34,931 bases of DNA, from the NCBI RefSeq assembly GCF_021728535.1, contig NZ_JAKKDU010000002.1, positions 1-34,931 of the forward strand. The letters run 5' to 3'. Below the pieces are notes generated by a model that was not told the DNA's origin, ran no database searches, and saw nothing but the letters and a program-made list of their open reading frames with translations. The stretch is from Wocania arenilitoris (GTDB lineage Bacteria > Bacteroidota > Bacteroidia > Flavobacteriales > Flavobacteriaceae). Below, in pieces: positions 1 to 8,720 of the stretch. The translations under genes were made by a program, and so were the position numbers. Each line of letters starts with the position of its first letter. Within the stretch, counting starts at the first letter, position 1.

Positions 1-385
1 ATTGAAGCAACGGTGGCTCTTGAATTCGGTATTAATGCTTTTGAAGAGCCACCCAACACACTGCTTTTTAACCTACTTCTCCAATTGTATCTCCCTGTTA
101 GAATTCCGTATCGAGTTGGAGTGCAAACTGCAGAGCTGGTATGCGCATCCGTAAACATCATGCCATCTGAAGCTAATTTATCAAGTCCAGGGGTTTTTAT
201 TTTAGATTCAATATTATAAGCTCCTACATCTCCATATCCCATATCATCAGCAAGTATATATAATATTTGGTTTTACCTTTTTTCCTCAGTGATGTTTTTG
301 AATATACACGAAGAAAAGATTACTAACAAGATGAATACGAAACTGCCTGGGTGGCCAGTAATATTATAAAAACAGTCGTTCTCAT
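1..385 (-). pseudogene. Truncated, frameshifted copy of the 5' end of an S1 sulfatase
   Basis: Positions 1 to about 260 match 4015-4274 almost base for base (one difference seen, 123 versus 4137). This is the part of the intact sulfatase at 2769-4376 that encodes roughly residues 35-120, including the CTPTR active-site motif. Further upstream the match is patchy but returns at 304-334, the lipoprotein signal region. This copy lacks two bases in a TA run near 255-265, which breaks the frame between the signal peptide and the ILADDMG motif. The original start codon is absent. A different ATG at 385-383 directly follows the stop codon of the neighbouring sulfatase; it opens a 20-codon frame (MRTTVFIILLATQAVS...) that ends at a TAG. 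The copy runs off the window edge, so its other end is unseen. It is best read as a dead partial duplication, possibly spliced onto the first codons of another gene. Confidence 0.85.
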
Positions 386-2197
386 TTAGTTTAACTTATT
401 TACGTAAATATAATATGCACCACAAATAGGTTCTTTCTTCTCGTTGAAAAAAGTTCCTTTAAGTTTGTAATGACCTTTTTCCAAATTGAAAGTATCTGAA
501 GAGACAAGATCAGTATCACTAACTTTTACTGTTTTTTTTGTATCTCCGATTTGAATTTCTGTATAAGCTATTGGCAAAGCTATTCCTTTCGGGAATGTAA
601 TTGTCAAGGTTTTAAGCTCTGGCAATCCCGAAGTAAGAGGATTTTTTGCTTCAGCGGGCCACCTGGAACAGCTTATTTCATATTTTCCGGCTTCCAATAC
701 CTCAATGTTCCAGTGCCCGTTTGCAGATCCACCTTCCCTTACAGTGGACTGTATTGTTACGTTTCCTTTTCCTTCAAAACCATGCCAGTCGAAACAGGTA
801 AGTGTGATATTTGAACAGTTGTCCCCTCCAACTGGGAAAGATGGGATGTTGTTCAGAGGTTCCTGGACAGAACTCCACCAGTTTTCATAATGATTCTGCA
901 TTTTTTTCACTAATTCAGGATTTGAACTTGCAACATCAACCTTCTGACCGGGATCCAATTCGATGTTGTATAATTCTTTATTCTCGACAAGGCGCCATTT
1001 GTTTGATAATACTGTTGCATGGTACTTTTTAGCCATTGGTGATTGTGCATTTTGCATTACAAGAAAACGATCTGGGGTTTCTTTTGTTTTACCCATAATT
1101 AAATCTTTCAGGCTTATCCCATCCAATTCCAGTTTTTTGTATTCCAATTTACACAAGTCAATAAGTGTGGGAAGAATATCTTGAGAATGAGCAAGGGCAT
1201 CAATGTTTTTAGGCTTTGAGAATTTACCATTCGGCCAACGAATAAAAAATGGAACACGGTGTCCTCCATCGTACAAACTACCTTTATTTCCCCTCATACC
1301 GGCATTGTACACACGTGACCCGGCAGTACCTCCATTATCGGTCATAAAAATAAGAATTGTATTCTCATACAGTTGGTTATCTTTTAGGTATATATCAAGT
1401 TTTTCCATATTCTCATCAATATTGGAAATCATACCGTAAAACCATGAAATTTCTTCATGTATTTCCTTTGACTTTTTGAATTCTTTTTCCGCCGTGTAAC
1501 CTTTTTCTAAATCCTTAAGGTAAGGTTTGCTGTAATGTTGTGGGACAATTAATGGTCCGTGAGGAGCATTGGTAGGTAGGTATATAAAAAATGGTTTACC
1601 CTCCCGGTTACTGTTCGTCATGAACTTTTTAGCTTCTTCGAACCAAACATCCGTACAGTAACCTTTGTATTGTTTCATCTTACCATTGTGTTCATAGTGG
1701 TCGTCAACATAATCGTTATCCCAATAGTCAGGAGTCTGGAATATTGAAGCACCTCCGTGTTTTATTGATTCGTCGAATCCGCGGTCGATTGGGCGGTATG
1801 GGAAATTATCACCGAGGTGCCATTTCCCAAAATGTCCAGTGGCATAACCATTTTTTCTAAAAATCTCAGGCATTGTTTCAACTTCAGGGCGGATTGTTTC
1901 ACGGCTATAAGCCCAGGCAAATGCTCCATTGCGGCACGCATCCAGCCCTGTCAATATTTGGCTTCTTGTTGGGGTACAGATTGCTGAAACATGGAAATCA
2001 GTAAATCTGATTGATTCATCATGCAGCCTGTCTAAGGTCGGCGTTTTTAAGATAGGGTTTCCATGGCACGACAAATCTCCATACCCCTGATCATCAGTTA
2101 AAATCAAAATCACATTGGGCTTCTCATAAACTTGTTTTTCACAAGCAATAAATTGGAAACAAGCTAATACCAGTACTAAGACAATTAAATTTTTCAT
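386..2197 (-). CDS. S1-family sulfatase, lipoprotein, with C-terminal beta-rich extension
   Basis: Predicted periplasmic or outer-membrane sulfatase of the formylglycine-dependent S1 (alkaline-phosphatase fold) family, which hydrolyses sulfate esters. The 603-residue product has a lipoprotein signal (lipobox ending FIAC, Cys19). It has the metal-binding pair D35/D36 in LTDDQGYGD, the nucleophile motif CTPTR with Cys74, GKWHLG with K125/H127, and a downstream TDNGG. The sulfatase core is followed by about 130 residues beginning near NCSNITLTCFDWHGF. That extension is rich in short beta-type segments (GHWNIEVLEAGKYEIS) and makes the protein longer than the other sulfatases here. It is the last intact member of the minus-strand convoy, and a 571-bp gap with an IS21 relic separates it from the gene upstream, so it may need its own promoter. 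SulfAtlas subfamily and substrate position cannot be assigned by eye. Confidence 0.93.
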   Translation of the reverse strand: MKNLIVLVLVLACFQFIACEKQVYEKPNVILILTDDQGYGDLSCHGNPILKTPTLDRLHDESIRFTDFHVSAICTPTRSQILTGLDACRNGAFAWAYSRETIRPEVETMPEIFRKNGYATGHFGKWHLGDNFPYRPIDRGFDESIKHGGASIFQTPDYWDNDYVDDHYEHNGKMKQYKGYCTDVWFEEAKKFMTNSNREGKPFFIYLPTNAPHGPLIVPQHYSKPYLKDLEKGYTAEKEFKKSKEIHEEISWFYGMISNIDENMEKLDIYLKDNQLYENTILIFMTDNGGTAGSRVYNAGMRGNKGSLYDGGHRVPFFIRWPNGKFSKPKNIDALAHSQDILPTLIDLCKLEYKKLELDGISLKDLIMGKTKETPDRFLVMQNAQSPMAKKYHATVLSNKWRLVENKELYNIELDPGQKVDVASSNPELVKKMQNHYENWWSSVQEPLNNIPSFPVGGDNCSNITLTCFDWHGFEGKGNVTIQSTVREGGSANGHWNIEVLEAGKYEISCSRWPAEAKNPLTSGLPELKTLTITFPKGIALPIAYTEIQIGDTKKTVKVSDTDLVSSDTFNLEKGHYKLKGTFFNEKKEPICGAYYIYVNKLN

Positions 2198-2340
2198 ATG
2201 AATATATTTTATATTAAGTCTTTAATTTAAATGTTTTACAAAAAACAGTTAGGTTTTTGAAATATTAACTGAATTTAAATTATAATCTGTTAATTTTATT
2301 TCATTTGTTGTAATCTGTATGTGCTGGGTTACCTACCCCT
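2198..2340. other. AT-rich gap upstream of the 386-2197 sulfatase
   Basis: This stretch lies between the start of the sulfatase at 2197 and the IS21-like terminal repeats. No coding frame, hairpin terminator or clear TAnnTTTG promoter was recognised. Any promoter for the sulfatase would have to lie here or inside the relic. Confidence 0.4.
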
Positions 2341-2344
2341 TCAG

Positions 2345-2384
2345 TGCAAATTCCGATCAAAGTGTGCACCCATACCGATTTAAA
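2345..2384. repeat. IS21-type terminal direct repeats (relic IS end)
   Basis: Two imperfect direct repeats sit about 20 bp apart: TGCAAATTCCGATCAAAG at 2345-2362 and TGCACCCATACCGATTTAAA at 2365-2384. Both have the pattern TGCA...CCGAT..AA, and a further TGCAAG follows at 2388. Tandem direct repeats of about 20 bp at the ends are typical of IS21-family elements. The position just beyond the stop codon of the istB remnant matches the expected istB-side end. Confidence 0.6.
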
Positions 2385-2446
2385 CTTTGCAAGTGTTTTT
2401 CATCACTAAAAACAAAAACAGTTTCTGCTGATTTGATTAAACAAAT

Positions 2447-2712
2447 TTAGTTTTTTTCATCATTTATTACTCTCTTTTTTCTACGAATTGATCCTCCTGC
2501 TAATTTAATTCGGTGTGATTGATGAACCAGTCGATCCATAATAAGATCAGCAATGGTTTTCTCGCCAATTAAATCACACCGATCATTAACTGGTATCTGT
2601 AAGGTTACCATTACGGATCCTTTTCCATTACGACCTTCAATAAGTTCCATTAAAATCAACCGATTCTGGTTGTCTAATGGTTGTAGCCTGAGTGTTGTTG
2701 GCCAAACTTATG
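2447..2712 (-). pseudogene. istB: istB C-terminal remnant (IS21-family transposition helper ATPase)
   Basis: The frame encodes the characteristic IstB tail: LQPLDNQNRLILMELIEGR, then a VTLQIPVND segment, then IGEKTIADLIMDRLVHQSHRI, ending near a basic GGSIRRKKR. In full IstB proteins (about 240-260 residues) this follows the Walker A and B motifs; both are missing here. A TAA lies just upstream in the same frame, so only the last 85-90 codons survive and istA is gone. The fragment lies between two sulfatases of the convoy, next to IS21-like terminal repeats, and marks an old insertion followed by decay. It is certainly not a functional gene. Confidence 0.85.
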
Positions 2713-2768
2713 TTTTAAAAAGATACAATACCGTTGCATGGGATTAATCAGTGGGTTTTAATCGTCCA

Positions 2769-4376
2769 CTAATGAAGATTTTTATCTTTTCTTCCGTCTA
2801 TCCAATGTATTTGTTTCCAATCTTCAGTCCTCTCGTTTTGTTGTGGAACACCCGGAGTACTTCTTCCATCTAAAATATATTTAGCAAGAAGAGTTTTAAG
2901 TTCTTGCACCTTTTCTGTGTTTTCAGCCTGTAAGTTGTTTTCTTCAGAAGGATCGTTTTTTAAGTTGTAAAGCTGAATGGGAGGTAAAGTTGCGATGACA
3001 GCTGAATCTCTCCTTGGCCGTGGAAAACTCCAACCTCCAGAGCTTGGACACATGATTAATTTCCAATCGCCTTTTCGAATTGCAAACTCACCATCAATTG
3101 AATGATGAACGGTTGCTTCTCTAAATGTTCCTTCTATTTTTTCTCCTTTAAAAAGAGGCATCATACTATAACTATCTTCTCCTTCATCATCTTGTAGAGA
3201 ATAGTCTATAATATCGGCTAAAGTTGCCATTAAATCCGTGGTACAAATTACCTGATCGTTTTTTGTTCCTTTTTGAATTACAGCTGGCCATTTTGCAATA
3301 AATGGGATGCGGTGTCCGCCTTCAAAAATATCGGCCTTATGTCCTCTATAAATCCCATTTGGATAATGTCCTTTTAGTATGAGTGAATCAATATCGGCAG
3401 CAGGAGAACATCCGTTATCTGTTGTAAAGATGATTAATGTGTTTTCTTCGATTCCCGCAGATTTAACCGCTTCTTGTAATTGATTGATATAATTATCTAC
3501 CATCATAACAAAATCACCATAAGGATTTAAATCACTCTTACCTTGCCATTCTTCGGTTGGCAAAATAGGGGTATGGGGTGATGGAAGTGGTAAATACAGA
3601 AAAAATGGCTTGTCATTATTTGCCTGTTCTTTAATATAATTGATTCCTCTTCTAAAAAAATTAGGGGTAACTTCTTCATGAATAAAATCAGGAGCAGTAT
3701 CTCCCTTTCTCCAAAAGGTGTATTTTTCTTTATTTCCAGTAATTGTGTCAGGTATTGCGGTTGGTTTTCCATTTTCAACATAAACATATGGATCCATGTC
3801 TAATGATCCACAATGACCATATGCATACTCAAAACCTAAGTCGTTAGGCGTATTGGTTACCGATCGGGTAAAATCAATATTCTTTTTATCTACATACCAA
3901 TCTCCGAGTTCTTCCTCATCTTTATAAATTTCTTTCGTTTCATCCTTTAATGCCCAATCCCATCCAAGATGCCATTTACCAATAAACGCAGTGTGATAAC
4001 CCGATGCTTTTAAAATTGAAGCAACGGTGGCTCTTGAATTCGGTATTAATGCTTTTGAAGAGCCACCCAACACACTGCTTTTTAACCTACTTCTCCAATT
4101 GTATCTCCCTGTTAGAATTCCGTATCGAGTTGGAGTACAAACTGCAGAGCTGGTATGCGCATCCGTAAACATCATGCCATCTGAAGCTAATTTATCAAGT
4201 CCAGGGGTTTTTATTTTAGATTCAATATTATAAGCTCCTACATCTCCATATCCCATATCATCAGCAAGTATATATATGATGTTTGGTTTTTTGTTTGTTT
4301 TCTGGGTACTATTCTTGGATGTACACGAAGAAAAGATTACTAACAAGATGAATGTGAAAAATGTTGTTAATTTCAT
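2769..4376 (-). CDS. S1-family sulfatase, lipoprotein (CTPTRYG group)
   Basis: A 535-residue predicted lipoprotein sulfatase (lipobox IFSSC, Cys18). It has the metal-binding D39/D40 in [10 protein letters not shown], nucleophile Cys80 in [18 protein letters not shown] with K134/H136, and TDNGC later in the core. The active-site region [20 protein letters not shown] is nearly the same in the products at 12428-13909 and 23581-25134, so these three look like one paralogous group of the same subfamily. The C-terminus reads QNERTEDWKQIHWID followed by a short charged tail. A nearly identical tail survives as a relic at about 33745-33792, and a broken copy of the 5' part lies at 1-385. This gene therefore belongs to a repeatedly copied lineage. 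Substrate unknown. Confidence 0.94.
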   Translation of the reverse strand: MKLTTFFTFILLVIFSSCTSKNSTQKTNKKPNIIYILADDMGYGDVGAYNIESKIKTPGLDKLASDGMMFTDAHTSSAVCTPTRYGILTGRYNWRSRLKSSVLGGSSKALIPNSRATVASILKASGYHTAFIGKWHLGWDWALKDETKEIYKDEEELGDWYVDKKNIDFTRSVTNTPNDLGFEYAYGHCGSLDMDPYVYVENGKPTAIPDTITGNKEKYTFWRKGDTAPDFIHEEVTPNFFRRGINYIKEQANNDKPFFLYLPLPSPHTPILPTEEWQGKSDLNPYGDFVMMVDNYINQLQEAVKSAGIEENTLIIFTTDNGCSPAADIDSLILKGHYPNGIYRGHKADIFEGGHRIPFIAKWPAVIQKGTKNDQVICTTDLMATLADIIDYSLQDDEGEDSYSMMPLFKGEKIEGTFREATVHHSIDGEFAIRKGDWKLIMCPSSGGWSFPRPRRDSAVIATLPPIQLYNLKNDPSEENNLQAENTEKVQELKTLLAKYILDGRSTPGVPQQNERTEDWKQIHWIDGRKDKNLH

Positions 4377-4473
4377 TGTAATAAAGAATTTGTTGTTGAA
4401 CTTATATATAAAACAGTAAAATAAAATTCGAGTTGATCTTTCAAATTTAGAAACTTTGAGCTTTTAATAAAAT

Positions 4474-6099
4474 TTAATCTAACAGATAGTTTTTTAGCAT
4501 CACCCCTGCGGTTGGTTTAGGGTATGACCTCAATGGAAAATATCTTAAATAACTATCAAAAGTATCAAAGCTGTCTTTAGACACTCTATAATCTTCTGTT
4601 CTGTAAAGTTCATTAAATAAGGTCTTTTTTAAATCTCCTTCTATATCAGTAAATTCAGATTTACCCGATAAATTCTCTAAACAAGCCATGTCCTTAACGA
4701 CATTGTACATTTCAAATTCAGGACGTTTTTCACTTGCTAATAACAAATATTTTTGAACCTCACTATCCCTATAATTTTTTATTAAATACCTTTTTGCTGG
4801 TGTTGGATCTATATCTGACAAAACATTTTCTCCGATCTTTTCTTCTTCATTAATAATATCTAAAAATGGATGTAGCTCACCTGTCTCTTTATCAATTCCT
4901 TGAGGAGCTCCGGCAGGCCAACGGTCTGGTAATACATTCCATATATATAAATAATCTCCCTTTCTAACAGATCTTTGAGGGTAGCCCCAATTTTGATAAC
5001 GGGAAGAAGAATGACGCTCCCTTCCAAAGAAAACAGCTCTCTCTTTTTCAATATTGTTCGAAGTAAACAAACTCCACAAACTTTCACCAGAAATAGGTAA
5101 CATGGATTTGGGTTCAGTTTGAGTTGCTTCTAAAATTGTAGGAGCAAGGTCTGCAAACCCTACTAAAGTATTACATTTCTGTCCACCTTTAATACCTTCA
5201 GGATATCTAATTGCTAAAGGAACATGTACACCATAATCATAAGTATTTGCCTTTGCCCTAGGGAATGGCATACCATTATCTGATGTAACAATAACAATAG
5301 TATTATCTAACTCACCAATTTCTTCAAGATAATCTAACATACGTTGAAGATGTAAATCAAACCATTCTATTTCTACGGCATAGTCTAATAAATCTCCACG
5401 AACTATACCATTGTCAGGTAGAAATGCAGGGACTTCTGCATCTTCTAATTTCTTACCTCTTTTTTTCCAAGAGCCTTGTTCATATTTTACATGAGGTTCG
5501 AAGCTACCAAACCAATAAAAAAATGGCCGATCTTTACGAACGTTCTCCATAAAATACTTGAAATTCTCTGCATAGTTACTGTTACTTATTCCTGATGAAA
5601 ATCGTTCATCATTTGTTTTATCATATTTTGCTACCTGATAGGCAGGGCCAGCCGCATCTCCCTCTCGCCATAACGAATCTTTTTTGGTTCTGGCATATTG
5701 AAAAGGACCTACACCCTTGTCTGTTCTGCCAACTGCATATCCGCTGGCAGCAAGTTCATCTACAAAAGGAATATGCTTTTTCAACCATGAAGATGCATGC
5801 TGACCAGATTGTTCATTCTGCCAATGGTGCCTGCCTGTTACTATAGCACTTCTGGAAGGCGCACAGCCAGGTGAACCAGCGTATCCATTTTGAAAATAAA
5901 TACCTTCTTTGGCTACTCTATCAAATGCAGGTGTGTTTACAAATCTTGATCCTGCAAAACTTGTGTGTAGATACGACTGATCATCGCTAATGGCAAAAAG
6001 TATATTTGGACACTTCTTTTCTTTGTCCTTAGCCTTTTTTTCACATCCAAAAATAAATAAGATAAGAACAGTACTAAAAAATAATATTTTGATATTCAT
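4474..6099 (-). CDS. Sulfamidase-like S1 sulfatase, lipoprotein
   Basis: A 541-residue lipoprotein (lipobox FIFGC, Cys19) with an S1 sulfatase core. It has D39/D40 in ISDDQSY and nucleophile Cys79 in CAPSRSAIVTGRHHW. It differs from its neighbours in lacking GKWHLG. The equivalent segment is GRTDKGVGP, like the TGKGWGP variant of N-sulfoglucosamine sulfohydrolase-like proteins (probably the S1_8 group). TSDNGMPFPRAKANTYDYGVHVP supplies the later metal and substrate residues, and a Y-N-x(2)-D-x(3)-L-x-N-L-like tail motif is typical of the sulfamidase group. The name should not be read as proof of N-sulfatase activity, because members of this group also act on O-sulfated algal sugars. The upstream gene ends 52 bp before this start, which suggests co-transcription. 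Confidence 0.9.
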   Translation of the reverse strand: MNIKILFFSTVLILFIFGCEKKAKDKEKKCPNILFAISDDQSYLHTSFAGSRFVNTPAFDRVAKEGIYFQNGYAGSPGCAPSRSAIVTGRHHWQNEQSGQHASSWLKKHIPFVDELAASGYAVGRTDKGVGPFQYARTKKDSLWREGDAAGPAYQVAKYDKTNDERFSSGISNSNYAENFKYFMENVRKDRPFFYWFGSFEPHVKYEQGSWKKRGKKLEDAEVPAFLPDNGIVRGDLLDYAVEIEWFDLHLQRMLDYLEEIGELDNTIVIVTSDNGMPFPRAKANTYDYGVHVPLAIRYPEGIKGGQKCNTLVGFADLAPTILEATQTEPKSMLPISGESLWSLFTSNNIEKERAVFFGRERHSSSRYQNWGYPQRSVRKGDYLYIWNVLPDRWPAGAPQGIDKETGELHPFLDIINEEEKIGENVLSDIDPTPAKRYLIKNYRDSEVQKYLLLASEKRPEFEMYNVVKDMACLENLSGKSEFTDIEGDLKKTLFNELYRTEDYRVSKDSFDTFDSYLRYFPLRSYPKPTAGVMLKNYLLD

Positions 6100-6151
6100 T
6101 GGTCTATTTTCTCAATTAACCTAACCTTTGTGTTTGTATTTTTTTATATAA

Positions 6152-8488
6152 TCACTTTTCAACTTTGCTTACCTGTAGCATATCTTGTCCATAAGGTGGC
6201 AATGAAAGTAGAATCTTACCTTCCTGCAACTCCTGCCCACTAAAAACACCAAGTTCTTTATTGGCAAAAAGTTGTTTCATTGAATATTTGCAATCCTCTC
6301 TAACCCAGGGGATATTAATTTTCTGTTGGTCATTACCGCCCGATCCTCTTATGACAACCACAACACCTTCTTGATTCTCATTAAGTTTTCCCCACCAATG
6401 CCAATCTTCATCTGTTGGTTCTGGTACACCACTATATTGAAAATTCCTATAAATATCATATTTCTCTTGTAAATGACGGAGCATATCAAAACGCTTTCGG
6501 TAGTGCTGAATATTCTCTTGTGTAAGCGAAAGTAAATCTCCAGCATAGACAGTTGGTGCTCCCATCAAAAAGCTACAAACCTGCCGATCCTGAATTTCGG
6601 GAGTTAATGCTTTTTGAACATTAGCGCTAGCCGCCCCGTAGTATTCAATAATGTGCATTGGCAAACCACGGTGTTCATAATACCGTTGTCTGGCATTCCA
6701 GCATCCACGTATTAAATCTTTTGTTACCTCTGCTTTATTTGCCAGCGAATCGTATTCTGCCACTAATTTTTTAAGGTATTTCGTGGGGCCCAAACCTGAA
6801 TAATCATTTGGTGGTATGTGATAAAAACCACCATATTTCATTGCGGCCAAATCACATGGAACACCGGGTGTGCCCCAATATATTTCATGTGTAAGAAGCG
6901 TTGAAATATCTGGAGACAATTCGCTAATACGTTTTTGTGACAAAAGAAGCCCCCTCAACCCCTTTAAGTAAGATTCTTTTAACGAGCGACTTTCATGACC
7001 TATTGCTAAATCGCCAAATTTTATATTCGTAAAATCTTGTTTAAAATATTTTGATTGATATCGATCCCGTAAATAAACTAAATCTTGAGCGTAATAATTA
7101 CGCCAATGACTGGCAAAGCTCATTCCGAAACCATCATTCAGGCGCTTAACAAGCGGCATGGACATCGCATTGGGAATAACCTTTAGGTCTTTCGAATCTC
7201 TTGTACGATAGCAGCTTACCCAAAGCCCTAACGTCATGCCAGATTCTTGCACTAGATTGCACATCCCATCAAAATCGGGAAACTTAGTTTTATGCGGTTC
7301 AGTCCCAAGCCGGTCCTTTTGCCATCCATCATCTATTAAAAAGAGCTCGAAACCACATTGCGCTGCAATTGGGATTATTTTTCGTGAAATAGCTTCAGTA
7401 ATAAACTGGCCATAATTAGACCACGTGCAAAAACGCGGAGCATAAAGTTTAGCCTTATCAGCCATAACCCCTATACAGTCACTTAAAAAGGCTTGATACT
7501 GATTTTCTACACACCTATCCAAAGGTTTAGATTTTGCCGATATATTTTCCAATATTGGTCCTTCAAAACTATAAAGACTAATGGGTTCTGAAGTAAAACT
7601 ACCACCAGGTTCCAGTATCCATTCAAAATATTGATTGGAATAACCCATCACACCTGTTTCTATGTCTAATAAACGCGTGGCCGATGGAATTTCAGAACCT
7701 AAAATAAGCCCGTACAATTCATCATCGGAGGAAAAACTACGTACACTTGCCCCTACTGCCTCATCATCAGGAGTAAGTGGTATGACTTTATTTAAAGTCT
7801 CTCCTACAGGAATGGGTGAAAGAACAACCTGGTCGAGTTTAAACCAGTTGGGAGAATTATTAACCAGTTCAACCCACTTTCTAATCGCTGAATGGCCTTC
7901 ATAAATTTCATAAATTACAGCAAGCGAAATGTCTTTTAAAGGCTGTTGATGAATGGAACGGAACCGTAAAGCCAATCGTGTTACGCCCTTTCCTGGTTTA
8001 GAAATAACAGGAACCACTTTATCAAATTTCCCTTCCCAGTTCCTGCTACTAAGCAGTATAGCTTCCTTCCATTGTTGGCTATCTTCATAATTGGCTTGTA
8101 ACTCTTTGATAATAAGTTTATCTTTTCCCCCAAAGGTTTCCTGTGATTTTATGGCCTGTGATTCATCAAAATCTGAAATCAGTTCAGGCTTTTTGTTGTT
8201 TTTTGACTGACTTAGAGCCAGGTTGATTTCGGGATAGGCCTTATTAAGTATCTCATTGGCTCCAATTTTTACTGAAGTTGTACTGATATTGATACCATCA
8301 AGAAGAATTTTTTGTTTAAAATTTCCAGCTTGAATTAAAATCGTGCTACCTTGTTCTTCAATAGACCACTTCAATTTTGCGGATTCAGACGCATCTTCTT
8401 TTTGATTCTTACAGGCAAAACTCACCCCCAGAATAGCGATGGTTACAAAATAACAACTTAGATATCTTAATACCTGTTTCACGTCCAT
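6152..8488 (-). CDS. Clan GH-D (GH36/GH27-like) glycoside hydrolase, lipoprotein
   Basis: Probable retaining alpha-galactosidase-type enzyme. The open frame extends up to 8533, but the ATG at 8488 is preferred because it begins a clean lipoprotein signal (MDVKQVLRYLSC...GVSFAC), giving 778 residues. An N-terminal beta-rich domain (about 30-330) precedes a (beta/alpha)8 barrel with the melibiase signatures LFLIDDGWQ, MTLGLWVSCYRTR and YFKQDFTN, the last carrying the likely nucleophile Asp485. A C-terminal beta domain follows (VVVVIRGSGG...LSLPPYGQDML). The barrel segment after the nucleophile (HEIYWGTPG, GCWNARQRYYEHRG) is unlike well-known GH36 enzymes, so specificity is open; alpha-galactoside or a modified galactose is the most likely substrate type. 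It lies between two sulfatases, which fits stepwise desulfation and exo-cleavage. Confidence 0.82.
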   Translation of the reverse strand: MDVKQVLRYLSCYFVTIAILGVSFACKNQKEDASESAKLKWSIEEQGSTILIQAGNFKQKILLDGINISTTSVKIGANEILNKAYPEINLALSQSKNNKKPELISDFDESQAIKSQETFGGKDKLIIKELQANYEDSQQWKEAILLSSRNWEGKFDKVVPVISKPGKGVTRLALRFRSIHQQPLKDISLAVIYEIYEGHSAIRKWVELVNNSPNWFKLDQVVLSPIPVGETLNKVIPLTPDDEAVGASVRSFSSDDELYGLILGSEIPSATRLLDIETGVMGYSNQYFEWILEPGGSFTSEPISLYSFEGPILENISAKSKPLDRCVENQYQAFLSDCIGVMADKAKLYAPRFCTWSNYGQFITEAISRKIIPIAAQCGFELFLIDDGWQKDRLGTEPHKTKFPDFDGMCNLVQESGMTLGLWVSCYRTRDSKDLKVIPNAMSMPLVKRLNDGFGMSFASHWRNYYAQDLVYLRDRYQSKYFKQDFTNIKFGDLAIGHESRSLKESYLKGLRGLLLSQKRISELSPDISTLLTHEIYWGTPGVPCDLAAMKYGGFYHIPPNDYSGLGPTKYLKKLVAEYDSLANKAEVTKDLIRGCWNARQRYYEHRGLPMHIIEYYGAASANVQKALTPEIQDRQVCSFLMGAPTVYAGDLLSLTQENIQHYRKRFDMLRHLQEKYDIYRNFQYSGVPEPTDEDWHWWGKLNENQEGVVVVIRGSGGNDQQKINIPWVREDCKYSMKQLFANKELGVFSGQELQEGKILLSLPPYGQDMLQVSKVEK

Positions 8489-8720
8489 AATCTTCACTTT
8501 AAACTTTTTGTAATATTCGTATTCTAAGATCATTTTAGTTGGTTTAAATGTAAAAGTAAAAGAATAGTCATAGTTTGTTTAAGTCTAACCAAAACTACTT
8601 TCCATCCTTTGCTTTTTTTATTTATGCCCTCTGAATAAAATATTATGAGACCATGCACTAAAACTATCAATTCCTTCTTGTTGTATCTCATTAGATTCTC
8701 TACTTAACCTAATATTCTAT

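Noticed and set aside
13-219. Plus-strand frame encoding 68 residues, identical to one at 4027-4233
   Set aside because: It is the antisense of the duplicated sulfatase sequence; its exact repetition reflects the DNA duplication, not a conserved protein.
8489-8533. Upstream extension of the clan GH-D hydrolase (15 extra residues, MILEYEYYKKFKVKI)
   Set aside because: The extension would bury the lipoprotein signal that begins at the ATG at 8488, so the shorter start is preferred.
8531-8691. Minus-strand frame of about 53 codons in the gap before the clan GH-D gene, plus an overlapping frame ending SAWSHNILFRGHK
   Set aside because: Neither matches a known protein end. One overlaps the start of the hydrolase. 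It could be a gene-tail relic but there is no supporting similarity.
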